From an uncultured Clostridium sp. (GTDB taxonomy: Bacteria > Bacillota > Clostridia > Lachnospirales > Lachnospiraceae), in contig UQMJ01000040.1 of assembly GCA_900542035.1 (NCBI GenBank), forward strand, positions 1-14,149: 14,149 bases of DNA. Direction: 5' to 3'. The position numbers were made by a program, and so were the translations under genes. The notes beneath the pieces were generated by a model, which worked only from the letters and a program-made list of their open reading frames with translations, had not been told where the DNA came from and did not search any database. Below, piece after piece: positions 1-6,318 of this stretch (its first letter is position 1; each line of letters opens with the position of its first letter).

Positions 1-185
1 TTCCTGTAATTGAGGGGATTGCAAAAGAAAAAGCAATACCATTTAAAGCAATTCATTTGCAGAGTAAAGAGGAATCACAAAACGCTCCGACACCAATCAC
101 AACATACGCATTATTTTTAAATGGAAGCTATATTACGAATGAACAGATGAATGATAAGCGTTTTTTGAAATTATTGGAGAAGTAA
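1..185 (+). CDS. YoaP-type GNAT acetyltransferase, C-terminal fragment
   Basis: This is the 3' end of a gene that begins before the window. The reading frame opens at base 3 and ends with TAA at 183-185, giving about 60 residues. The segment contains SQNAPTPITTYALFLNGSY followed by TNEQMNDKRFLKLLEK. This matches my memory of the small YoaP-like domain at the C-terminus of some Firmicutes GNAT N-acetyltransferases, where a QNAPT(P/A)-x-TT(F/Y) motif precedes a short strand and a terminal helix. The acetyl-CoA-binding domain would lie upstream, so substrate cannot be judged. A second GNAT gene follows about 107 bp downstream. The YoaP assignment is from memory of the motif, not from a search. 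Confidence 0.72.
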   Translation, partial: PVIEGIAKEKAIPFKAIHLQSKEESQNAPTPITTYALFLNGSYITNEQMNDKRFLKLLEK

Positions 186-291
186 AAATCCAGTTTGAGG
201 GATTGGAAACTCGGAATTGACCGAGCAAAGCGAGGGATGCTTCTTGTCTGCAGGGCAAGAATGTATACTTCTAATTTGAGGAGACAAGAAT

Positions 292-744
292 ATGAATGAA
301 TATATCTATGTTACTTTAAGACAAAAACCGGAATTAAAAGAAAAAGCAGCCACATGGTTTCATGATAAATGAGAAGTGCCGCGAGAAGCGTATCTTGAAT
401 GTATGGAAGCCTATCTTAATCATGAAACAGAATATGGTTGGTATCTTTGCTTAGATAAAGAACGGATCATAGGAGGTCTTGGAGTAATCGAAAATGATTT
501 TCATGACAGGAAAGATCTTGCGCCAAATGTATGTGCATTATATACGGAACCAGAGTACCGCTGTCAAGGAATTGCAGGACAATTACTTAATATTGTTGTG
601 AAAGATATGAAGTCCAAAGGAATTAATCCTATCTATTTGATTACAGACCATACAAGTTTTTATGAAAGATATGGCTGGGAATTTTTGTGTATGGTTCAAG
701 GAGATGGCGAACCTGATATGACAAGAATATATATTCATAGATAA
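292..744 (+). pseudogene. GNAT acetyltransferase broken by an in-frame TGA
   Basis: An ATG at 292 with a good ribosome binding site (GAGGAG near 277-282) opens a frame reading MNEYIYVTLRQKPELKEKAA then TWFHDK. The frame hits TGA at 370-372 and continues with no other stop to TAA at 742-744, about 150 codons in all. The downstream part is a recognisable GNAT domain: the acetyl-CoA loop is YRCQGIAGQLL, followed by TDHTSFYERYGWEF. In relatives I remember, the position after FH(E/D)K is Trp, so the TGA looks like a TGG-to-TGA change. Other genes in the window end in TGA, so Trp recoding is unlikely. A shorter protein could in principle start at GTG 376, but it has no convincing ribosome binding site. 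A sequencing error is also possible. Confidence 0.75.
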
Positions 745-910
745 GTGTTTTCATTCCCGCAATGAGGGCAATTTCTAAAATCTACATCATAAATAAAAGT
801 TCCTTTTCTTATGTTTCCTTGCGTTTTATATCATAAACCATACCGTTACTGTACAGTCAGGAAGATTACGAATTGTCATAAAAATTTAAGGTGTATTTCG
901 CCTGGCTCCA

Positions 911-919
911 TGGTAAAAT
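911..919 (+). promoter_or_regulatory. Probable extended -10 promoter for the six-gene operon
   Basis: TGGTAAAAT at 911-919 fits an extended -10 element (TGn plus TAAAAT). The -35 region 17 bp upstream is poor, which is common for extended -10 promoters. It lies about 45 bp upstream of the first gene of the operon. The 220 bp between 745 and 964 otherwise holds no gene that I can support. Confidence 0.45.
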
Positions 920-964
920 GTACCTATAGAAAAGGCAAAACGGATAAGGAGAGGAGGCCGAGAG

Positions 965-1471
965 ATGATTGTATTGATAACAGGGGCGTCTCATACAGGA
1001 AAAACCGCTCTTGCCCAGCGGCTTCTTGAACAATATCATTATCCCTATTTGTCTATCGATCATTTGAAGATGGGGTTAATCCGCAGCAAAAACACGACCC
1101 TGACCCCGATGAGTGATGATGGGGAATTGACCAGATATTTATGGCCCATTGTTTGTGAAATGATAAAAACGGCGATCGAGAACCAACAGAATCTCATTGT
1201 AGAAGGCTGCTATATCCCCTTTGCCTGGAAGAACTATTTTGAAAAAGAGTATTTGGAGCAGATAACATACATCTGTCTGGTAATGACCGAACACTATATC
1301 CGGAATCACTTTGATGACATTAAAAAATATGCCAATGTAATCGAAAACCGGCTGGATGATGGGGACTGTACGATGGACAATGTGCTGAGGGACAATGCTT
1401 TTGTGATGGAACAGTGCCGGAAGTATCAGGTAGATTATATTCAGATTGAGGAGGAGTACAAACTATTTTGA
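965..1471 (+). CDS. P-loop kinase-like ATPase, small-substrate kinase family
   Basis: The protein has 168 residues. The N-terminus MIVLITGASHTGKTALAQRL contains a Walker A loop (GASHTGKT, residues 7-14). It is followed by LSIDHLKMGLIRS near residue 30, a segment typical of bacterial 2-phosphoglycerate kinase/adenylate kinase-like proteins. IVEGCYIPF near residue 78 fits the substrate-side strand of these folds. It is probably a cytoplasmic ATP-dependent phosphotransferase, but the substrate is unknown. The start is supported by GGAGAGGAGG at about 947-956. It is the first gene of the operon, and its TGA overlaps the TTG start of the next gene. The fold and ATP binding are fairly sure; the kinase label is by family resemblance. 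Confidence 0.7.
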   Translation: MIVLITGASHTGKTALAQRLLEQYHYPYLSIDHLKMGLIRSKNTTLTPMSDDGELTRYLWPIVCEMIKTAIENQQNLIVEGCYIPFAWKNYFEKEYLEQITYICLVMTEHYIRNHFDDIKKYANVIENRLDDGDCTMDNVLRDNAFVMEQCRKYQVDYIQIEEEYKLF

Positions 1472-1911
1472 AAAAACGAGTACGGATATGGATAGGGCTT
1501 TTTGCCGGTATCCTGCTGTTGGGGTACATCATAATAGGAAATCCGGTTGTATTTGTTCATAACCATCAGCTAAAATCTGCAATTACTTCTATCAGCGAAG
1601 ATACAGATGCGATAACGCTCAACGAAATCGTTCCGTTTCAATGGGATACGGTCTATACATTCGAACCATATGCCACCAGAGAAAAGATAGCAGAAATCAT
1701 TGGTTTTGACAGCAGTTCCATACGGGAAACGGTAAGTGAGGGGATGGTGCAGCTTCTGTTTGTAAAGGGTCATAAGGTAACAGCAAGCGTGTGCGGACAT
1801 CCCAGCAGTCTTGGATATGCAGTCGGCTTTTTTGACAGGGTTGATTATGAAGAAAACGCAGTATTTTCAGTAAAAAGAGAAGATGGGCTTGTGATACTTA
1901 GCAGACAGTGA
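1468..1911 (+). CDS. Membrane-anchored hypothetical protein
   Basis: The protein has 147 residues and starts at TTG, with TTGA shared with the stop of the preceding gene. GAGGAGG lies about 13 nt upstream. Residues 1-4 are basic, and one hydrophobic helix spans about 7-30. The rest is soluble and probably extracytoplasmic. The segment VPFQWDTVYTFEPYATREKI, then GFDSS, and later VSEGMVQLLFVKGHK, is characteristic of an uncharacterised Firmicutes family with a WD-x-VY-x-F-x-PY motif that I recall as 'hypothetical protein'. No catalytic motif is visible and there is no lipobox cysteine. The overlapping start suggests translational coupling to the kinase. Function unknown. Confidence 0.7.
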   Translation: MKKRVRIWIGLFAGILLLGYIIIGNPVVFVHNHQLKSAITSISEDTDAITLNEIVPFQWDTVYTFEPYATREKIAEIIGFDSSSIRETVSEGMVQLLFVKGHKVTASVCGHPSSLGYAVGFFDRVDYEENAVFSVKREDGLVILSRQ

Positions 1912-1942
1912 CAATCATAAGGCAGGGGGCAGTGAGAAGAGA

Positions 1943-2473
1943 ATGAGAACGGTAAGCTTATTTATCGCTATGAGCCTGGATGGTTATATTGCAGACAGCA
2001 AGGGGGGAGTGGACTGGCTGCAGGGACAGGGAAAGGATGAAGAACAAATCGATTCCTACTTAGAGTTTATAAAAGAGATGGACACCGTTTTAATGGGATG
2101 GAATACCTATCATCAGATTGTGGAAGAGCTTTCGCCAAAACAGTGGATTTACGACGATTTGACAACCTATGTAGTAACGCACAAAAATCTGGCATCTTCG
2201 GAAAAGATTCGCTTTACGGACAGCAATCCGGCAGAGCTGATCCGGAGCTTAAAGAAAGAAAAGGGAAAAGGGATTTGGATTTGCGGCGGCGCAAACCTGA
2301 TTTCCCAGTTAATCAAAGAAAACTGTATTGATTACTATTATATTACGGTTATTCCGACCCTGCTGGGGTCAGGTATCCGCCTGTTTGAGCCCAGAGAGGG
2401 AGAGATTTTACTGAAATTGCGGTATACAAGGTCTTATAACGGCATGACGGATTTGGTTTATGAGCGAAGATAA
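1943..2473 (+). CDS. Dihydrofolate reductase / RibD C-terminal fold reductase
   Basis: The protein has 176 residues. It opens with MRTVSLFIAMSLDGYIAD followed by GGVDWL, the classic N-terminus of the RibD C-terminal/DHFR-like family. VLMGWNTYHQI (about 50-60), the strand TYVVTHK, and IWICGGANLISQLI (the glycine-rich nucleotide loop, about 111-124) follow. IDYYYITVIPTLLGSGIRLF near 130-149 closes the fold. Members are cytoplasmic NAD(P)H-dependent reductases of mostly unknown substrate, often single-domain and distinct from FolA. The ribosome binding site is weak (GAGAAGAGA just upstream). The TAA overlaps the binding site of the next gene, indicating a tight operon. Confidence 0.88.
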   Translation: MRTVSLFIAMSLDGYIADSKGGVDWLQGQGKDEEQIDSYLEFIKEMDTVLMGWNTYHQIVEELSPKQWIYDDLTTYVVTHKNLASSEKIRFTDSNPAELIRSLKKEKGKGIWICGGANLISQLIKENCIDYYYITVIPTLLGSGIRLFEPREGEILLKLRYTRSYNGMTDLVYERR

Positions 2474-2486
2474 GGGGGTGCTGCCG

Positions 2487-2819
2487 ATGGAGAAAAAAAG
2501 ATTGAAGAAAAGCAACTGGCCTTTTTATGCGGCCCTGGTTCTGGATTTTTATCTCCTTCCGGCGTTGATCGTGGATACCGGAAGCGCCATGGTTCTGATG
2601 CTTTTGGTTATGCCGGCAGTCTGCCTGATTACATCGGTTATATACGGCATGAAAAATGGATTCTGTTACTGGTATGGGATTGCTGCGGTAGTTCTGTTTG
2701 TCCCGTCTATTTTCCTGTTCTATAACGAAAGCGCGTGGGTTTATTCTGTTTTATATGGAGTGATTGCATTTCTTGGCAATTTACTTCCGGTTCCCTTTGG
2801 CAAAAAATCAAAACAATAG
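2487..2819 (+). CDS. Small multi-pass membrane protein, unknown function
   Basis: I place the start at ATG 2487 rather than the in-frame ATG at 2460. AAGGGGG at 2472-2478 is correctly spaced for 2487, while 2460 lies inside the previous gene. This gives 110 residues. It begins MEKKRLKKSNWPFYAALVLD with a basic cap. About four hydrophobic helices follow, and the tail is basic (GKKSKQ). It resembles small hypothetical membrane proteins of Clostridia with no known role. The stop at 2817-2819 is followed directly by the ribosome binding site of the next membrane protein. Confidence 0.7.
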   Translation: MEKKRLKKSNWPFYAALVLDFYLLPALIVDTGSAMVLMLLVMPAVCLITSVIYGMKNGFCYWYGIAAVVLFVPSIFLFYNESAWVYSVLYGVIAFLGNLLPVPFGKKSKQ

Positions 2820-2828
2820 GAGGCGCCT

Positions 2829-3311
2829 ATGGAAATTGTAAAAAAGTATGGAAACAATATTTGGAGGATCCCGTTGATTTCGATTCTGGGCGGTCTTTGC
2901 TATGATCCGGTTTACATCAAAATTCTGATGCGGTTTGGTATAAGTGAATCGGGAGAACTGAACCGGATTGCTACCCTTTGGGCAAGCGGAGGACTTCTTC
3001 TGGCAGTCTTGTTACTGGGAGGTTTCCTGCTGCTGCGGAATTTATCGCAGAAAGAGATTTTTGCTTCTGCAGCCGTTGTTGCCATTTATGGTCTGCTGCT
3101 TTCAGCGATCCAACGACTTACCGGCAGCACAACAGGGCCTGCTGCAATCGTATTTTTATATCTGTTTACCCCGTTGAACTGGACGGGATTTTTCGTTGAA
3201 CTGTTTGTGTATATAAAGGAAAAATGGGAAATATCGCTTCCTTTTATCCTGTGGCTTTCCTATCTGGCTCCGTTTCTGTTTATGGTATTCGGGAGAAAAA
3301 AGAGGGAATGA
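2829..3311 (+). CDS. Multi-pass membrane protein, unknown function
   Basis: The protein has 160 residues; its start is supported by AGGAGG ending a few bases upstream of ATG 2829. About four hydrophobic stretches are visible: around 15-35 (weak), 45-70 (LLLAVLLLGGFLLLRN), 78-98 and 100-128, with a C-terminal one at 138-155. It ends in the basic cap GRKKRE, which suggests a cytoplasmic C-terminus. No motif was recognised. It ends in TGA, and the next gene starts 18 bp later. It could work with the neighbouring membrane proteins of this operon; nothing in the sequence fixes a function. Confidence 0.68.
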   Translation: MEIVKKYGNNIWRIPLISILGGLCYDPVYIKILMRFGISESGELNRIATLWASGGLLLAVLLLGGFLLLRNLSQKEIFASAAVVAIYGLLLSAIQRLTGSTTGPAAIVFLYLFTPLNWTGFFVELFVYIKEKWEISLPFILWLSYLAPFLFMVFGRKKRE

Positions 3312-3329
3312 TGAGCTGGGAGGGATAAT

Positions 3330-3836
3330 TTGAACAGAAAGAAAAAAAGCTTTGTACTCTGTATAGCTGCAGGTGTCATAGCGCTGCTGCTTTTGCTGTT
3401 CTGTATCTGGTATTCCTGGCCGCGCCCCATTGCTGTGCTCGGTGTAAATGAAACCAATACAGAAGGGATCGACTGCCTGGCAATGGAATCTGGAGTGAGG
3501 GAAGGGACACCGATAATAGATACTTATCGGCTTCAGACGAAGGAATGGGAAGAGATACAGGACATGATGGAGCTGTTAAAAAGCAGCTCCTATTCCCGAT
3601 CGTACAAAAACCTGCTTCCAAAGGCTGCAGGTTCTCTCGGTTCAGAGAATGGGAACGGGGATTTGCTAACCGTCAGCATTACCTTGCTGTATAAGAATGG
3701 CAGCGACAATTTCCTGTTTCTGGATAATGGAAATGGACGATTAATGAAGCAGGACGGGCAGGCGGTTTATTTTAAAGCAGACAAAAAACTGGCAGAAGAG
3801 CTGGCCGGTTACATAAAACAAAATGGAACAAAATAG
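3330..3836 (+). CDS. Membrane-anchored hypothetical protein, last gene of operon
   Basis: The protein has 168 residues and starts at TTG 3330, with GGAGGG at 3319-3324 (5 nt spacing). A basic N-terminus (NRKKK) precedes one transmembrane helix at about 8-29 (LLLLLFCIWYSW). The remainder, from about residue 30, is probably extracytoplasmic. It contains TKEWEEIQDMMELLKSSSYS, which suggests a helix, followed by beta-rich segments such as LLTVSITLLYKN and DNFLFLDNGNGRL. The layout (one helix plus a small beta-rich outer domain) is like the second gene of this operon, but I see no clear sequence similarity. No transcription terminator is obvious after its TAG stop. Confidence 0.65.
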   Translation: MNRKKKSFVLCIAAGVIALLLLLFCIWYSWPRPIAVLGVNETNTEGIDCLAMESGVREGTPIIDTYRLQTKEWEEIQDMMELLKSSSYSRSYKNLLPKAAGSLGSENGNGDLLTVSITLLYKNGSDNFLFLDNGNGRLMKQDGQAVYFKADKKLAEELAGYIKQNGTK

Positions 3837-3852
3837 TACGCGGCTCGCTTGC

Positions 3853-3881
3853 TTGCCACTTCCAGATAAGAATGGTATAAT
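3853..3881 (+). promoter_or_regulatory. Strong sigma-A promoter (P1) upstream of the PRD regulator
   Basis: TTGCCA at 3853-3858 and TATAAT at 3876-3881 are separated by exactly 17 bp. The -10 is also extended (TGG before TATAAT). This is the best promoter in the region. Transcription would begin near 3888, leaving about 160 nt before the regulator start. Confidence 0.75.
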
Positions 3882-3885
3882 CAAA

Positions 3886-3969
3886 ATGATGGAGAAGCGG
3901 CGGCAACTTCGGTGTAGTTTTTGCCAAAAACTATTGGAAGAAAGTAGGGTTGAAGTAAGCTTTCGTTGA
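3886..3969 (+). other. Possible 27-residue cysteine-containing micro-ORF or Com-like remnant
   Basis: ATG 3886 (or 3889) opens a 27-codon frame ending at TGA 3967-3969. The predicted peptide is basic at the start and contains LRCSFCQKLLEE followed by VEVSFR. A C-x-x-C-x-KLL pattern followed by a VEV/IEI strand is reminiscent of the N-terminal half of Mu Com-like zinc-finger proteins; the second CxxC pair is missing. The ORF sits at the predicted P1 transcription start, so it would be essentially leaderless. It could equally be chance. The similarity is from memory and weak. Confidence 0.22.
3915..3933 (+). other. Perfect A/T-rich hairpin in the P1 leader
   Basis: TAGTTTTT (3915-3922) and AAAAACTA (3926-3933) form an 8-bp perfect stem with the loop GCC. 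No T-run follows, so it is not a standard terminator. It lies between promoters P1 and P2, inside the possible micro-ORF. Confidence 0.4.
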
Positions 3970-3978
3970 GACTATACT
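3950..3978 (+). promoter_or_regulatory. Second promoter (P2) upstream of the PRD regulator
   Basis: TTGAAG at 3950-3955 and TATACT at 3973-3978 have a 17-bp spacer (4/6 and 5/6 matches to consensus). The start would fall near 3985. The new transcript would open with a small hairpin, ACATAT (3982-3987) with ATATGT (3993-3998). The leader would be about 67 nt. P1 and P2 together suggest two modes of expression of the PTS operon. Confidence 0.5.
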
Positions 3979-4051
3979 GAAACATATAGAGAATATGTCT
4001 GCCAGTTCGCATGAGAGTTTCCATTGAATCATAGAGATGGAGGAGTGCGGT

Positions 4052-5959
4052 ATGCAGATGGACGGAAGGCTGGATACCTTGCTGTCGGTTCTGTCAGAAG
4101 AAACCTATTTAGATGTTGAATCAATTGCAAAGAAACTGCAGATTAGTGAGAGAACGGTCCGGATGCAGGTCAGTCAGCTTAAAGAACTGCTGGAGCAGAA
4201 TGGAGCTGGTATTGAGCGCCGGAGAAACTTAGGACTCCGGATTCAGGTAAAGGAAAGAGATACCTACCAGGCGTTTATGAAGGGAAAGACTTCTCCGGTT
4301 TATCCACAGACAGGAAGACAGAGAGTAGAATATATTATTGCTCTTTTTTTCAGTTCTTCTGCTTATATTAAGGCGGAAGAACTCTGTGAAAGGATGTGCA
4401 TATCCAGAAAGACCTTATCCCTGGATTTAAAAACGGTTGAACAGTATTTGAACCGTTACCATCTGGAATTGGAACGCAAACCTTACTATGGACTACGGAT
4501 GTGCGGAAATGAGTTCGCCAGGCGGATTTGTCTGTGCGCGGTCTTTTATGAATTCAGAGATCAGTGGATTCAGGAGATTCAGAAAAATCTGAAAAGCTCT
4601 GAGCTGGTTCGCAGTGTGATTTTAGACAGCGTCAAGCAGTGCGGGTATACCATTTATGAAATGGATATTCCCAATATTGTGCTCCAGATTCAGATTGCCA
4701 TATACCGGCAGGAACAAGGTTTTTTTATCCGGATGGAAGAAATTACAGACAGCGGATTTTTGCAGGAAAGCGATATTCGCGCCGCCCGTCTGTGTGCAGA
4801 AGGCTTACAAAATTCTCTAAATATTACCATTCCGATTCCGGAGGTAAAATACATTGCCATCCAGCTTTCGGGAAAAAAGAGAGTGCTGGAAGGCGATAAA
4901 AGCAATCTGGTCATCGATATGGAGATTAACCAGCTGGTCAACCGTATGCTGGAACGGGTGCAGGAAGCATTTTCCGTGGATCTGAGTTCCGATTTTGACT
5001 TGAATACCATGTTAAGGCAGCATATGGTATCTTTGCGGATCCGCCTTCAGTACGGGCTTAGGATGGACAATCCTATTTTACAGGAAATTAAAGCAAATTA
5101 CAGCTTCCCATATGCAGTTGCGGCCCATGCGTCTACGGTGCTTTCTGAGTATTTTCATACCATTGTGCCGGAAGAGGAGATTGGCTATCTGGCGCTGTGC
5201 TTTGCCCTTTCCCTGAAGCGTCAGGATCAGGGACGTCGCCGCCATAACATTCTTCTGGTGTGCGCGTCTGGAGCCGGAAGCGCAAAACTGTTTGAATACC
5301 GGTTTCGGGAAGTGTTTGGAGAATATCTGGACAAGGTAGAGACCTGCGATCTTGCTTCGCTGTCCCAGAAAGATTTTTCTTATGTGGATTATGTATTTTC
5401 TACTATTCCGGTTCCTGTGCCGATACCAGTTCCTGTTTACGAAGTGCAGTATTTCTTTGAACGGCATAATGTGGCGGAAGTGGAGCGGATTTTAAAACAC
5501 GATGGCCATACCGGAATTGAGACCTACTTTGATAAAACACTTTTTTTCACTGATATAAAAGGAGATACCCGAGAACAGATTCTGCATGAACTATGCAAAA
5601 AGATCGGGGAAGTCCGCAGGATTCCGGCAGATTTTGAACGTGCTGTTTTAGAACGGGAAAATCTGATGCAGACGGATTTGTGCCGTCATATTGCGATTCC
5701 CCATCCATACAGGCCTATGACAGAAACAACCTTTGTCTGTGTAGGGATTTTGGAAAAACCAGTGCTGTGGCATCATTATGAAGTCCAGATTGTATTTTTA
5801 TTATCCGTTTCCCTGCAAAAGGAAGAAAGTCTGGAAAAGTTTTACAGGGTAGCGCCCCGCTTTATGATGGATGAAGCGCGGATGGAACATCTGATACAGA
5901 CAAAAAGCTATGAGACTTTGCTTGAGCTCATTCATTGGGCAGAACAAGAGGAGTTATAA
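4052..5959 (+). CDS. LicR/MtlR-type PRD transcriptional regulator with EIIB- and EIIA-like domains
   Basis: I place the start at ATG 4052 (635 residues). GGAGGAG at 4039-4045 is well spaced for it, and an in-frame ATG at 4037 overlaps that site. Domains in order: helix-turn-helix (about 10-45, with SIAKKLQISERTVRMQVSQL), a second winged helix (about 93-150, with CISRKTLSLDLKTV), PRD1 (about 185-275), PRD2 (about 290-390), a GatB/LicR-like EIIB domain with VCASGAGSAKLF and Cys404 (about 398-480), and a fructose/mannitol-type EIIA domain (about 495-632) with HIAIPHPY, His551 being the likely phosphoryl acceptor. Such proteins activate PTS operons according to PTS phosphorylation. Oddly, three of the four usual PRD histidines are replaced (Gln212, Gln271, Cys383); only His324 remains. 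A run of five Pro-Val/Ile pairs sits in the EIIB domain near 452-462. It is the first gene of the PTS operon; EIIB follows 31 bp later. Confidence 0.9.
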   Translation: MQMDGRLDTLLSVLSEETYLDVESIAKKLQISERTVRMQVSQLKELLEQNGAGIERRRNLGLRIQVKERDTYQAFMKGKTSPVYPQTGRQRVEYIIALFFSSSAYIKAEELCERMCISRKTLSLDLKTVEQYLNRYHLELERKPYYGLRMCGNEFARRICLCAVFYEFRDQWIQEIQKNLKSSELVRSVILDSVKQCGYTIYEMDIPNIVLQIQIAIYRQEQGFFIRMEEITDSGFLQESDIRAARLCAEGLQNSLNITIPIPEVKYIAIQLSGKKRVLEGDKSNLVIDMEINQLVNRMLERVQEAFSVDLSSDFDLNTMLRQHMVSLRIRLQYGLRMDNPILQEIKANYSFPYAVAAHASTVLSEYFHTIVPEEEIGYLALCFALSLKRQDQGRRRHNILLVCASGAGSAKLFEYRFREVFGEYLDKVETCDLASLSQKDFSYVDYVFSTIPVPVPIPVPVYEVQYFFERHNVAEVERILKHDGHTGIETYFDKTLFFTDIKGDTREQILHELCKKIGEVRRIPADFERAVLERENLMQTDLCRHIAIPHPYRPMTETTFVCVGILEKPVLWHHYEVQIVFLLSVSLQKEESLEKFYRVAPRFMMDEARMEHLIQTKSYETLLELIHWAEQEEL

Positions 5960-5990
5960 AAAATAATAAAATACATAGGAGGTAGTGAGT

Positions 5991-6314
5991 ATGGCAACTA
6001 TCAGAGTATTATTGTGCTGCGGTGCTGGATTCTCCAGCGGATTTTTAGCACAGAAGGCAAGACAGGCTGCAAAGAAAGGAAAAATCGACATGACCATTGA
6101 AGCGCGCAGTGAGAGCGTGGTAAGTGAGTACATGGACAAGATGGACGTTCTTTTGGTCGGTCCGCATTATGCAAGTGCAGTGCCGAAGTTAAAAGAAGAG
6201 TGCGAGCCTCACGGAATCCAGGTAGACCTGATTCCGGCAGAGATTTATTCTACTCTGGACGGAGCGGCGCTGGTAGATTTTGCAGTAAAAGTTTCGGAGA
6301 GAAAGGACGGATAA
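5991..6314 (+). CDS. PTS lactose/cellobiose-family EIIB component
   Basis: The protein has 107 residues and starts at ATG 5991. AGGAGG at 5977-5982 gives 8 nt spacing; the in-frame GTG at 5985 is too close to it. The N-terminus MATIRVLLCCGAGFSSGFLA carries the phosphocysteine loop, with Cys10 the expected phosphorylation site (C-x-x-G-x-S-S). The segment DVLLVGPHYASAVPKLKEEC fits the central strand and helix of this fold, and its length matches cellobiose-type EIIB. It passes phosphate from EIIA to the sugar carried by EIIC, at the cytoplasmic face. It lies between the regulator and EIIC, with 4 bp to EIIC. Confidence 0.88.
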   Translation: MATIRVLLCCGAGFSSGFLAQKARQAAKKGKIDMTIEARSESVVSEYMDKMDVLLVGPHYASAVPKLKEECEPHGIQVDLIPAEIYSTLDGAALVDFAVKVSERKDG

Positions 6315-6318
6315 TACA

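Noticed and set aside
242..260. Hairpin (TCTTGTC with GGCAAGA) between the two GNAT genes
   Set aside because: It has a G-T pair and no T-run, so it is not a convincing terminator; no known RNA fits.
866..1063. Minus-strand open frame over the kinase start
   Set aside because: It overlaps the well-supported kinase gene and its promoter region and has no family resemblance.
5078..5467. Minus-strand open frame inside the PRD regulator
   Set aside because: It is a shadow of a clear coding gene, with no ribosome binding site or domain.
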